This document shows, piece by piece, positions 33,259-44,118 of a stretch of DNA of 64,000 nt. Below the pieces are notes generated by a model. The model was not told the origin of the DNA. It did no database searches and saw only the letters and a list, made by a program, of their open reading frames with translations. The DNA is from Rhizopus sp. PT2906 (taxonomy: Eukaryota > Mucoromycota > Mucoromycetes > Mucorales > Rhizopodaceae): the NCBI GenBank assembly GCA_025529335.1, contig JAMYHX010000002.1:334622-398621 (forward strand). Direction: 5' to 3'. Both the position numbers and the translations under genes were made by a program. How positions within the stretch are numbered: position 1 is the stretch's first letter; the number at the start of each line of letters is the position of its first letter.

Positions 33259-35139
33259 TTTTAAAGTAACAGCAAAGGAAGAAAAAAAAATTTGTTTGAA
33301 AAATCGGGTCATGTAATTTGAGTGATTTTGAGAGGCCCTGGCAATTTTGATGACGTATGTGGGTTAAAAGAATAAAGCCAAATGGTAGATTCTGAACCTT
33401 TCGTATATAAGAAATAATAATAAACTTTCACAAGTATACACTTTATAGTGACATTAAAGCAAGGTCGATCATTTCTCTCGTTGCTTGCACAATTGCTGTC
33501 TGTTAAAGAATTTGAACTGATTTTCATAGAAGTGCAAGTCCACGATAATTTTTTATAGTCTGAAGCAGTCTTTAGGCAATCCGACTTTGGATGTAGTTAT
33601 CTTCTTGGTAGCGTTTTACAGATACTGTGTACTGATCTCTTGGCTTGTATTGGTAGTGCTCAAAGACTGGGCTGTTTAAACTCCAGTTAGCCTGTAGTTT
33701 GATATTATCAATAGGAACACCGGCCATAGCCGCTTTAGTGCTTGATGCTGAACGGAGAGAATATGCCTTGAATATTGTTGTGCCGATTCCCACCGTCTTT
33801 ATAGTATCTTTCAGCCATATGCGAACAGTTTTGGGCTTAATTGATCTTGCACCACGCTTATCTTGTGTGATGCAAGCCAAAAAGAGAAAGTCATTGTCTT
33901 ATAAATCATGACGTATATGGGAAGACCACTGGATGAAAACATGTAGAAATTATTGTTCATCGTTATGCTTCTCTTATTTAATTTCTTTTGGTTGATATAT
34001 AATCAGAGTAACACTGACAATACGAAAGAAACATCTCTATACTGTAGACTGCCGATGTTGGCCTTGGCCTCCACATTGTTGTGATCGTTAAAGTCGCATC
34101 TTCCGTCGTGTTTTCGACAACATTAATATTGATTGTTGATGTCTTTTTTGAAGTTCATATTGTTTATTGCCTTTAGGCCGTGTTGGTGATGAACCTAGCA
34201 TGATCTATTACTGTCACATAAGTCTCATTATTTATCACAGAAAATGAATCAATCCATAAGTGAATAACTTCTCTTTGTTTAATTCAGAATGAGGACTCGT
34301 AAAAAGATCACCAGGTTCTTTATTTCTAAAGTAATTCAGTCAAGTTCTGGAACGGTGTTACATGAAGCTCAGTCAAAGTTTGACAATGATGACAGTATCA
34401 AATTTAGCTTAAGGAGTTATGGTGGCAATGACTAATTTTTTTGGGGGGGGGTAAAGCGGGTCGTAAAAGTGAGACCACAACACATTGTGTCATTCTAGTG
34501 CTCATGGCATCTAAAGCAAGTACAGTGGTATATTTCTACATAAAAGTTCATAGCTTATCTCTCTACCTTCTTTATAAGACACTTTAACCAATACACGTGC
34601 AGGGATTTCTTAAAATAAAAGGGTGATATGGAAGGGATAAGGATAAGTATAGGGGGGGATTAAGACTACAATAACAAAAAATAGATTGTCAGTTTAAATA
34701 TTACGAGTTATCACTTGGGTTCTTTTTTCTGCACGACTTCCTTTTTTCTCATTATGGATGTCAAATGTGTAACCCTGAGGTTGTCTTTGTCAAATGTAGA
34801 GCTAAACAAGTATTTCTCAAATCGTACGACCAAATATCCGTGTTTGGGCTTTAAAAATCATACTTTATATTTATACGCGCATTCTACTTTTTCCCTACTC
34901 TTTTATTTCTTTATTTTTGCAAATCAACAAAATAAGTCCCCTTTTTCTTTGAACAAGTTTAAGCAAAAGTCAAGTGATGGACATTATGCAGCTTACCGCC
35001 AGTGTTACTGAAAAAAGTTGCTTTTAAAGTTTAAGGAGTGGTCTGTATGACTGACACTAGTCGATGAATGTGTATACATATATATATGCGCGATAATGGT
35101 AACGTTCTGTATCCCTTTCATCTTCATTTACTCCAAATT
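33259..35139. other. Accessory region with tyrosine-recombinase fragment
   Basis: It contains the recombinase fragment at 33572-33880 and, further right, AT-rich sequence with G-runs (34441-34451 and 34651-34660). The COX8 promoter should lie just right of 33258, and that of the mpaB-like gene just left of 35140. Short open frames at 34715-35011 show no protein-like composition. Confidence 0.45.
33572..33880 (-). pseudogene. Tyrosine recombinase C-terminal fragment (DIRS/Crypton type)
   Basis: A 102-codon minus-strand frame carries IFKAYSLRSASSTKAAMAGV, then ANWSLNSPVFEHYQYKP. The order S-x-R-S-A...N/H-W-S...F-x-x-H/Y-Y is that of the last catalytic block of tyrosine recombinases in DIRS-like and Crypton elements (Arg, a His/Trp position, Tyr nucleophile). 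The N-terminal catalytic Arg region and the rest of the element are missing, so it is a relic. Confidence 0.5.
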
Positions 35140-36387
35140 ATGGACCTACTAAATCTTGCTACGGAAGGCTTTCAGTCAATGGCCATTTCCTCTGCACTTT
35201 TCTTATTCACAGGATACTTGGTCTATGTTCGCTACCGTCGTTACGAGTACCTCAACAGCATGATTAAAAAATACCCTGACCCTAAAGTTGTGTTGGAAAA
35301 CCATGACATTGCTATGGAGATCTACAGTCATATATTCAGAAAAGAGTTTCCACGTAAGAAAGCATATATAGTTCTATAAAACGCTATTCCTAACGCGCTA
35401 TATAGTTTTTGCAAGATCTTCTTTAGAATTTGCACTATTTAAGCCATTTGCTACACCTTCTGTAAGCAAGTTGTTGGTTTCCACAAGGGAATTCTTGGAC
35501 AGATGTCCTCGTCGAGCTGAAGATACAGAACTCATTTTGTCTGAAATTATCGATCCTTATCCTCGTATAGAAAATCAGCGTCTAGTTACTCCACATATAA
35601 GTGAAAAGGAAATTATGAAGCAGTACGAGCGCCGTGAAGCATCCATCAGAAGGTTAAATGAACTGCATGGGAAGTATCCTATTTCAAACGAAGATTATTT
35701 GTATACACTTGTCTTATTCGTTGCCGAGCCTCTTCGTTGGATTAATAACTGGGAATGGAGAAAGCTTGATATTCGTGAAGTTAATGTAAGTTAGTCCATA
35801 GATGTATAGGCTGATGACTTAATATTGCAGTTTAGGCTATATTCAAAGTATGGCATGAGATTGGGACTAAAATGAATATCAAGGATATCCCAGACACCCT
35901 GGAGGAATGGTATGTTATACAAAAGGTAAGTTAAAAAAAAGTAATATCAAGGTTAAACTAATAATGACACCGAAAACAGGAATATGTTGAATCTTCGGTT
36001 AAATATCATCCTGCCAATTGGACCTGCGCTGATCCAACTATTAAGCATCTCGGAAAGAAGTTGCCTGGTTTCATGCTGCCTGTTGTTTACAAAATGTTGC
36101 CTTGTTTGCTTGAAAAGTCAGAATGTGATGCATTTGGTATAAGTACAGCATCTCTACTCATGCGTATCATATTCAATACTCTTATCTGTCTTCGCGCTTG
36201 GTTTATTCGATATCTATGTCTTCCAAGAAAGGTATTTGATTTAAGGACACCCTTCCATGCAAATGAGCAAGGAAAGTATGTCCCACACTATTTTGTATAC
36301 GACCCTCCAATTTACAAAGATGGATACCGAATTGAAGAGCTGGGACCTGAAAAGTTTATGCCTAAATGCCCTGTATTCCATGGTTAA
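35140..36387 (+). CDS. mpaB/rubber-oxygenase-like (DUF2236) ER-bound oxygenase
   Basis: Four exons: 35140-35353, 35427-35785, 35836-35925 and 35980-36387, giving 356 aa. A transmembrane helix lies near the N-terminus (SSALFLFTGYLVYVRYRRY). Family blocks follow: FALFKPFATPSVSKLL, RAEDTELILSEI, LHGKYPISNEDYLYTL, VLFVAEPLRWIN-WEWR, then a C-terminal YFVYDPPIYKDGY. This layout is typical of the ER-bound oxygenase domain shared by fungal mpaB (side-chain cleavage in mycophenolic acid synthesis) and bacterial latex-clearing enzymes. The substrate here is unknown, and nearby genes do not suggest a secondary-metabolite cluster. The ATG was chosen at the residue just before the helix; an in-frame upstream extension exists but is not conserved in character. 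Confidence 0.75.
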
Positions 36388-37294
36388 TTCTACTTTTGAT
36401 CATATTGTCACATAGCAAATAAAAAATATTCTTTAACATTGGACAGAGTAAATATGGTAGCCATGGTTACAGCATGTCAAATAAATTTCTATTACATAAT
36501 ACAATGAAACACTTGTTGTGAGAAAAAGGATTTTTCGCTCTTTTTTCCACAAGGGGTATCTCGCATATCAGCAGTAGCAACAAGCAAACCTGAAGTCAGT
36601 GGACGGTACAGTCAAACCTATAGAATTTGGCGTTGAAATAGGAGAAAATAAATATTTAAGCACATGACAGTTAAATTCTTCTGTTAAATAACACTCTTGT
36701 TGATGTCTTTCTTTCTCTTTTTCTTCGGTTGTTCGAAATTGTTTAACATACATCAAACAATTAGAAAAAGTAAGCGTCATTGATTATGAATATAAATAAC
36801 ATCCATATTATTAAATGTAGCTATCATTTAATACGTTAAAACAACCCATTCGTTTTAATTAAAAATAGTCCCAAATCAAGCCCTTTTTTATATCCACCAA
36901 TCAAAATTAGGCCACAATGTTTTAAATTTATTTTGCCCTTTTCACAGTTGCTATTCTACAGTTGTCATATTCTACGTTGAATAAGGGTCAATAAACAGTG
37001 TCTACATATCAATAACAAAAGCTCAGTAACATAAACTGACCAATCACAATAATAGCTACAATTTTATATAATAAATGTAACTATCAATTTTAATACCTGC
37101 ATCTTTATTCTTCTAAATAAAGAGCTTAGAGAGTCCCATTGTACTTTCTGTCTATTCACTATTACAGCTACAACAAATATTACAACAGTTAAACAAATTT
37201 AACAAATTTGTATTTGACAGTAATTCCTCTGTCAAATATATATAACTTGTTATGAATCGCATAAATGTCTACCGCAACTTTTTTAATACATCCG
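36388..37294. other. AT-rich intergenic region
   Basis: 3' flank of the mpaB-like gene and of the 185-aa gene. It has several scattered short motifs (CTACAGTTG, TTCTACAGTTGTCATATTCTA) and is rich in ATAA. An open frame at 36568-36780 (-) has no protein-like features. No gene was called. Confidence 0.4.
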
Positions 37295-37912
37295 TTATTT
37301 TTCCGTATAGTCTTTATCCGTTGTCATAGCTCTTTCTGCAATGGGGCTTTTAGAAGGACTACTTGGTGACACATAAACGTCGATTACTTTGGAACGCGAT
37401 TGCAAGCACGAAATCATATCTTCAATGATTTTTTTTAATTGATCGTCTGATATTTTGGCGGGACTTTTTCTTGCATAACCAATCACATCAAAACCATCCA
37501 TCTTGAGGCTTTTTATAAATTGTTCATAACGATATTGATAATTATTGATGTTTTGTACTAAAAAGGCTTATCTATTATGTCAGTGCGTAGCTTTCTCCAG
37601 TCAATAAATTATATTACCTCTGTCATTAGGTTTCATTACATAAAGAATCTTTCGTTCAACTCGTCCGTCCTGATTTCTCTTTCTTGATATTTCTGCCTTC
37701 AAATAACGCGCTTTAATTTTTTTCGCAAAGCTTGTAAAACTTCCAAGTTTTTTATTTTCGTATAAAGTGGTATACTGAGAGGTTATCTGGAACACTTGTT
37801 CTGAGGTCAATTCGCTTCGTTCGTAAACCTTTTCATTACGAGGGTCTATAGAAAGGAAGACGTTGTCAACAAATTCCTTTAGCTGAGATTCGCAATCTAA
37901 AAGACGTTGCAT
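37295..37912 (-). CDS. 185-aa protein with a serine-recombinase-like GYARKS motif, function unknown
   Basis: Two exons, 37618-37912 and 37295-37557, joined in phase to 185 codons, ATG to TAA, with no break. The first half is charged and helical (LKEFVDNVFLSIDPRNEKVY, then FTSFAKKIKARYLKAE, GRVERKILYVMKPND). The second starts MDGFDVIGYARKS and continues with ISDDQLKKIIEDMISCL and VIDVYVSPSSPS. Y-A-R-K-S with the preceding hydrophobic strand has the shape of the N-terminal catalytic motif of serine recombinases (Y-x-R-x-S). I recall similar sequences as multicopy genes in Mucorales, but that cannot be checked here. The usual downstream resolvase blocks are not evident, so activity is doubtful. 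A 100-base repeat starts 55 bases upstream of the start codon. Confidence 0.6.
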
Positions 37913-37966
37913 TGTTAACGAAAATAACAATGAGTAAATAAATATGATATATGTCTTATACTAACG

Positions 37967-38066
37967 TACTGTATTTTTATTAATTATTGACATCAATTTT
38001 ATAAAATGTTGTCATAAAATAAAAAAATTATTTGCGTAAAAAGACGACAAAGAAAAATATGTTTGA
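37967..38066. repeat. Repeat B, copy 1 (~100 bp)
   Basis: Nearly identical to 63902-64000, with only about three or four differences in 99 bases. It begins TACTGTATTTTTATTAATT and contains a near-palindrome TGACA...TTTTATAAAA...TGTCA. Both copies start at the same TACTG, which marks a real left boundary. Confidence 0.85.
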
Positions 38067-38739
38067 ATAAAACGACATCATGTCAAAAGAGAGAGAGAGA
38101 GATAATGAGTTTATATGTAGAAAAAAGAGAGAAAAAGTATGTTAGTATTAGAGCACATATCCTAATATTAGTTTTACTTACCACCGAAGTGCATTCTGGG
38201 GAGGGTAGCGATAACTACCCAGGATAATTTAAACAAAAAAAAAAAGGAACGGAGGACAGAGAGAACCCAGAGCACAAGAAGAGGCAACTGGGAGAACGTT
38301 CCAGGTATACGCGCCAGAGAGCAAAGAGGGCGGGACAAGCGAGTCAGAGCAAGGACCATGAGGACAGGCTAGTTTTGATTGGTGAATCTTTGAACACTCA
38401 GAGGGATGCTTGATAACTGCTGTAAAGAAGCAAAAAAAGGACTCAATTAAAATGGGTATTTATACTATTTTTTTTCTTTTACAAACAAGTTTCAGGATCG
38501 GGTACCTGGAACAAAGAAATCGTATCAAATGGGAGCAATCTGCTTCGTGACCATTCAAGAATATGCATTGCCAAATATGACTATATGTTCTTCTGATTTC
38601 ATGGAAAGACCGAATAAAGAATTTAAACTTTTACAAACAGACTAAAGAGGGCTATTTCTAATATTAAGTTAATTTCAACTCCAAGACAGCCCACTTGTTA
38701 ATATTACGAAAATATTCTTGGCGACGACGAATTTACATT

Positions 38740-39108
38740 TCATACAACATGAATTTTATTCTCACCATGGGTGTATTTATTTTCGATCACAGGCGAATTT
38801 ACTTTCCGGAAAGAGTGTATAACTTGATTGTTAACTTCTATTACGTCTTTCTCAATAGTCATCGTAGAGGCACAAGAATTTTTTATCGAACGACGATATT
38901 TATTATATCGAAATGGGAAGTATTTAATTCGCCCAGCCGACACTAGGAATGGTTCAGAAGGGGTATTGTTTATATAACATAATTCAAGTTCTTGCATTGC
39001 ATCAATTTTGGCTTCATTTAATAATTCATTTTCTGTGGTGATGTCTTGTCCATAGAATACGCAAGCCGCTTGAGAATGAGTGAGCACAACTTCTGAATTT
39101 GCTGACAT
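38740..39108 (-). CDS. Hypothetical 122-aa open frame
   Basis: An uninterrupted ATG-to-TGA frame with ordinary amino-acid use (LTHSQAACVFYGQD, then MQELELCYINNTPSEPF and a basic stretch RYNKYRRSIKN). No domain was recognised, and there are no membrane segments or signal peptide. It lies between repeat B and a minisatellite, so it may be part of a mobile or decayed unit. Chance is possible for a frame of this size in this AT-rich DNA. Confidence 0.3.
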   Translation of the reverse strand: MSANSEVVLTHSQAACVFYGQDITTENELLNEAKIDAMQELELCYINNTPSEPFLVSAGRIKYFPFRYNKYRRSIKNSCASTMTIEKDVIEVNNQVIHSFRKVNSPVIENKYTHGENKIHVV

Positions 39109-39135
39109 TGTTACGAGGTGTATGTGAAAAAAAGG

Positions 39136-39209
39136 GCGTGGTGGACGGTGTGTACGGTGTGGACGGTGTGGACGTGGTGGACGTGGTGGACGGTGTGGAC
39201 GGTGTGGAT
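39136..39209 (+). repeat. GTGGACG minisatellite
   Basis: Tandem 8-9 base units of the type GGTGTGGAC and GTGGACGTG run for about 74 bases with small variations. The stretch is strongly GC-rich against an AT-rich background. Confidence 0.85.
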
Positions 39210-39542
39210 CTATTGGCTGATGCTGAGCAAATTGAGTTTGTCTAAACTAAATAAGAAAGAAATTGTCCAATAAAAAATTGAAATCGTCTGAATTTCCTTT
39301 TGTAAACGTCTGAAATTAAACTGGAGATCGTCCAGAAAAAAAAAAGAGAACATCCAAATTTTTTTTGAAAAGGTCCGAAAACCAAGTACCTTCACTGTAC
39401 TTTTTCTTTTTTTGGGCGGAGAAATTTCCACACTGTATAAAATCTTAAGTAAGCTTAAATTATGAACCATTTAAAAAGTGCATCTTTCCCTTTTATTCTC
39501 TTTATTCCCTCTCTCCCCCTACTCTCTTTCTAATAATAACTT

Positions 39543-41271
39543 ATGGCATTAAAAACTTTTACTAGAGAAGAGGTAAAGCGTCATGCTTCTGAAGACGATT
39601 TGTGGATTATTATAGACTCATCAGTGTATGATATGAGTCGTTTTGTTGATATGCATCCCGGTGGCGCATTTCCCATCTTGGAATATGCAGGAAAGGATGC
39701 AACTGATGCATTTTATGGACTTCATCGCCAAGAAGTTCTTGTCAAGTACAATCGTTACAAGATCGGTACTATCGCTGACGAAAAGCCTCAAATCGACTTT
39801 CAGGAATTTGGAGCATTTTCTAAAGTCCCATATGCTGAACCAAGTGCTTGGATGGGCTTCAAATCGCCTTATTTCAAGTAAGTTAACAGCGAGTCCTCAA
39901 CTTTATGTTGACTTATATGCGTTGTTAGAGAGTCTCATTTCAAGCTCCGTGCTGCTCTTCGTAAGATCATTGATGAAATGGCACCAGAGGCCCGTGAACT
40001 TGAAGAAAGCGGCTCCAAACCTCCTGAGGAGTTCTTGAAGAAGCTTGGTGACCACAACTTGCTAGCTGCTAATATTGGCCCTGGACCATGGCTCCATGGC
40101 ATGACTTTCCCTGGCGGAGTTAAGGGAGAAGAGTTTGACTATTTCCATGAGGTAAGGAAACAGTCTGATGACTTGTATATTTATCTAAAACCCAACAATA
40201 GATGATTGTTCATGAGGAATTTGCTCGTTGGAAAGTGCGTGGATTTGACGACGGTGTCTGTGGTGGCATGGTTATCTCATTGCCTACCGTCCTTAACTTT
40301 GGCTCTCCAGCCCTCAAGCAAAAGGTAAGTAAAGATAAGGTCAAGTTTTGCATCAACTAATATGTGATCAAGATTGTTCCAGAAGTTTTTGCTGGAAGAA
40401 AACGCATTGCTCTTGCTATTACTGAGCCTTATGCAGGTTCCGATGTAGCTCGTATTAGAACAACGGCTAAGCGCACGCCTGATGGTAAATATTTCATTGT
40501 CAATGGTGTCAAGAAGTGGATCACTAGTGGTTGTTTTGCTGATTACTTTTCTGTCGCTGTTCAAACTGAGAAGGGCATGTCTATGCTTCTCATCGAACGT
40601 GGTGAAGGTGTTGAAACTAAGCCGATAAAGACATCTTATTCTCCAAGTGCAGGTACTGCCTATGTAACCTTTGAAAATGTCAAAGTACCCGTCGAGAACT
40701 TGCTTGGAAAGGAAAATAAGGGATTTTATGTTGTCCTTTCCAACTTTAATCATGAGCGTTGGGTCATGTTGACTGGTATATCCATGGCCTGTCGTCTAGT
40801 GGTTGAAGAATGCTTCAAATGGGCTAATCAACGTAAGGTATTTGGCAAACGATTGATTGATCAGCCTGTCATTCGTTTCAAGTTGGCCAAGATGATTTCT
40901 CGACTCGAAAGCTACCATAGCTGGTTGGAAAACATTACATATCAAATGAACAATATGGACTATGCCGAACAAGCTGACAAATTGGCAGGTCCTCTTGCTC
41001 TGTGTAAATATTTATCTACACGTGTAGCTCATGAGATCTCTGACGAAGCTTGTCAAATCTTTGGTGGTCGTGCAATTACCAAGACAGGCATGGGAAGAAC
41101 TGTTGAGCTTTTGCAAAGAACTTACAAGGTAATGAAGCAAATTAAACCGTAAACAATATATTAACTCTTTTGAAAAAGTTCTCTGCTATTCTCGGTGGAA
41201 GTGAAGAAATCATGGCTGATCTTGGTGTCAGACAAGCCTTGAAAAAATACCCAGAAGGAGCCAGACTCTAA
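39543..41271 (+). CDS. Cytochrome b5 / acyl-CoA dehydrogenase fusion
   Basis: Five exons: 39543-39877, 39929-40151, 40202-40324, 40373-41128 and 41179-41271, giving 509 aa. Residues 1-75 are a cytochrome b5 domain with the haem ligands in DMHPGG (His 38) and LHRQE (His 61). The rest is an acyl-CoA dehydrogenase: LAITEPYAGSDV (FAD-binding signature), VNGVKKWITSG, NFNHERWVM, QIFGGRAITKTGMGR and the C-terminal ILGGSEEIMADLG. Such fusions occur in fungi and are thought to be peroxisomal or mitochondrial flavoenzymes of fatty-acid oxidation. The b5 domain may pass electrons to or from the flavin. The C-terminus ends in GARL, which is not a canonical peroxisomal SKL but falls within the loose ARL variant; targeting is inferred only. 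Confidence 0.9.
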
Positions 41272-41326
41272 ATTATATATATATGTGTGTGTGTCTGTAA
41301 TATAACGATCATAATAAAATAAATGT

Positions 41327-42292
41327 TTATTCATTGTTACTTGTTGCGTTCAAGATTTCCAAGATACGGAGGAAAAGGTTAATAATATCAAGATATAGGC
41401 TGACAGAAGCTAAAATATAATCTTCTGGAGAGTAATGGTTAAAGATCAAGTACGTATCAAACACAATGTATCCACAAAAGATGATGACAGCTCCAATAGC
41501 AATGGCTAATTGAATTCCCTTGGAGAAAGGGAAAAAGATCTGCACAAAACCTGCAATAATCAATATCCAAAGCCCCGCAATCAAACTATGACATATAATT
41601 TAGAAGAGAAAAAAGGATATAATCATGACTTACAATGGTGCTAAACCTGAAAAGTCCCATTTTGATTGTAAAGTAAATAAGGTCAGTCCAATAAAGACAG
41701 CCAAAGTGATCAGCAGTGCCTCAAGTACGAGTTGTTGGTTATAAAAAGTTACTATATATAAAGTTGAGTTCCTTCTGTGGCTGTATTTATCTGTTACACT
41801 TGCCTATTGTTCCTACTGCGTGACCTTCAAGTAATGTAAACAAGGCTAATAAACCATAATTTAAAGGATATGATCTTGATTTCCAGTAGAGAGCAAGCAT
41901 AGCGCCCAGAGCACCCAGTACAGATAGAATAATTGACCATTGACTAAGAAAGTAGGGGTTAAAGAGAAGGGTAGTGATTATAGGTGAGTTCCTTACTTTG
42001 ACTGAACCCAGTGTTTAATGGAGGCATTGTACATGTATACAGCGGTCAATACGCTAGTAGCTAATAGTTGTGATGCCAAGATTGAATACACTTTTCTGAC
42101 GAATTCTATACAAATGGTTTAGACACTTTTTTTTTGGGTTAATGTATAAAACACCATACGAAGTCTTATTTCCAATGAGCTATTTGCTACTGTCTCCTTG
42201 TACATATCATCAACAGAGCCCATAAGGGGTTGATGTGCTTCTTCGTCATATCCAGGTGGTGGCTGTGTGTAAGGTGAACTTCCGTAAGACAT
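41327..42292 (-). CDS. BXI1: BAX-inhibitor / TMBIM (Lifeguard) family membrane protein
   Basis: Five exons: 42160-42292, 41997-42105, 41804-41943, 41634-41751 and 41327-41585, giving 252 aa. Intron 3 (41752-41803) has a GC donor (GCAAGT). The N-terminus is Pro/Tyr-rich and cytosolic, followed by seven hydrophobic segments and the family blocks IRLQFVRKVYSILASQL, LTLFTLQSKWDFSGL, VFDTYLIFNHYSPEDYI and ASVSLYLDIINLFLRIL. The Asp residues in the last two helices form the calcium/pH-sensing pair known from bacterial and human relatives. Members reside in ER, vacuole or mitochondria and modulate calcium leak and stress-induced death. It converges on the acyl-CoA dehydrogenase gene (55-base gap) and is divergent from the FMO gene. 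Confidence 0.9.
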
Positions 42293-42661
42293 GTTGCAAA
42301 GAAAAAAAAAGAATAAAAATTGATCGAAATTTCCACACCATATTTTGTCGTTGTACCATGCATGATTGGCTGACTACGCACAGTAGGGTAAAGATACATC
42401 ATTCTTTTGCATTTATCCAAAGCTTATCATTCAAGCTATACTCTTTTCAATTACCGCGCTATATATGAAATGAAATATGCTTAGATCTGATCAACTTTTT
42501 GAATCGTATTTTACATTATAAGAGAAAAGACTACTTCTAAAGGAGAAAATACTGCTGTTATCTAACATGATCAATGATGGTTTAGTTCGTGTTGCATAAA
42601 GAGGTTTTTAAAATCAGCCGATGGAATTAGGGCCCCTCTTTACTCTCTAGCACTGTTTTAT

Positions 42662-44114
42662 ATGACCGGTGAACATATAGAAAAGATTATTAGACGTGTA
42701 GCAGTCATAGGTGGTGGCCCTGGAGGCATTGCTGCTATAAGAGCTTTAAAGAAGGAAGGTTCATTTAGCACGATTACAGTTTATGAAAGGAATGAGCAAA
42801 TAGGCGGTGCTTGGTAAATAGAAACTTTTACACATATATATATATGTCCTAGATACAAGTGTAAGTCTAAATAATATATATATGTATAAAGGTTGTATTC
42901 TCCCGAAAGAGATCCTCCGTCACCTCTTCCTTCAACGAACGCTTTGCAAGTGGACGATACTTTAAAAGTTGGCAAGACTCATTCGCCCATTTATGCTAAT
43001 CTACATACAAACTTACCAACTACAGTCATGAGCTACCGAGACGTGTCTTTTAATAACAAGACTCCTTACTTTCCCTCTCATGTATACGTTCTAAAGTATC
43101 TTCAAGACATTGTTGAATATGAAGGATTGATGCCTATGATAAAGTTATCGACAAGAGTGGATAAAGTTGATTATCACTCCAACTGGACGGTAACCTCTAC
43201 CAATTTAAAAACCGGCGAGCAATCCGAGGAGGAGTTTGATGCTGTGGTTGTAGCTAATGGACATTATACAGTCCCTTATATCCCTGATATTCCTGGTATT
43301 GATGGGTTGCATAGCAATAAACGGGTTGAGGTGCTACATTCTAGAGACTATCGCGAACCAAGTATATTTAGAAATAAGGCAAGTAGCAAAGTTATTTATA
43401 GTACAGTGAATAACCATTTCATAGACAGTACTCGTTGTTGGTGGAAGCTATTCAGGCTTAGATATTGTTAGAGAAGCATCCGGTGTGGCTCATAGAATAT
43501 ATCACTGTATCCGAACCCAAACCGAATTAACCCGACAGGCATCAGAAACAAATACACCCAATGTGGTGCAGATTGGTCTATTAAAAGGAATCGTCTGTGC
43601 AGCTGATACATGCATTATCGAATGCAGTGATGGACAACAACTTCAGGACATTGATATCGTCGTGTTTGCAACTGGATACCTTTTTAGCTTTCCATTTCTA
43701 CCTTTCCAAGAGAATAACTTAATTCAAACTGGTCAAAAAGTGCACAACCTACTACACTACATGTTTTACGCACGTAACAAAACTCTCTGTTTCATTGGTG
43801 TACCCATTCGTGTTGCTCCATTCCCCCTTATGCAGCGTCAATGCACTGTTATGGCGAGGTACTGGAGCGGTAAAATTCCTATGCTTCCATTTAAAGAAGA
43901 AATAGGAGACAAGGATAGTCGAAATGACATTACTATGGGTGTCGATCGTGAGTGTGAGTATAATAATCTGTTGGGAGCATGGGCAGAAGGATGGATCGGA
44001 CGAGATATAAACAAATGGGATTCACAAGACGTGATTACAGGAAGATTATCAAATGAATGGATTGATACTCGCAAGAATGCACTGCGTCTTCGAAAAGAAT
44101 ATTTAGGTTATTAA
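42662..44114 (+). CDS. Flavin-containing monooxygenase (FMO-like)
   Basis: Three exons: 42662-42813, 42892-43378 and 43425-44114, giving 442 aa. Intron 2 (43379-43424) is GC-AG (AAG|GCAAGT); no GT donor keeps the frame. The FAD-binding dinucleotide fold is GGGPGG (residues 17-22) and the NADPH-binding one is VVGGSYSG. The FMO-type block is VLHSRDYREP, and FATGY appears downstream. Fungal FMOs of this group oxidise soft nucleophiles such as thiols or amines; yeast Fmo1 makes oxidising equivalents for ER folding. The substrate cannot be told. It is divergent from the TMBIM gene across 369 bases and ends 4 bases from the stop of the convergent SET gene. Confidence 0.88.
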
Positions 44115-44118
44115 AAGT

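Larger units (their letters stand above)
37913..39542. other. Accessory intergenic region
   Basis: It holds repeat B copy 1 (37967-38066), a GC-richer purine-rich patch (about 38240-38370), an unassigned 122-codon frame (38740-39108, -) and a minisatellite (39136-39209). The last 100 bases are a CT-rich leader to the cytochrome b5/acyl-CoA dehydrogenase gene. Confidence 0.45.

Noticed and set aside
38174..38359. A 61-codon minus-strand frame in a GC-richer, purine-rich patch
   Set aside because: The frame is mostly Leu/Ser/Phe from a pyrimidine-rich strand, runs through a T-run, and has no recognisable protein pattern.
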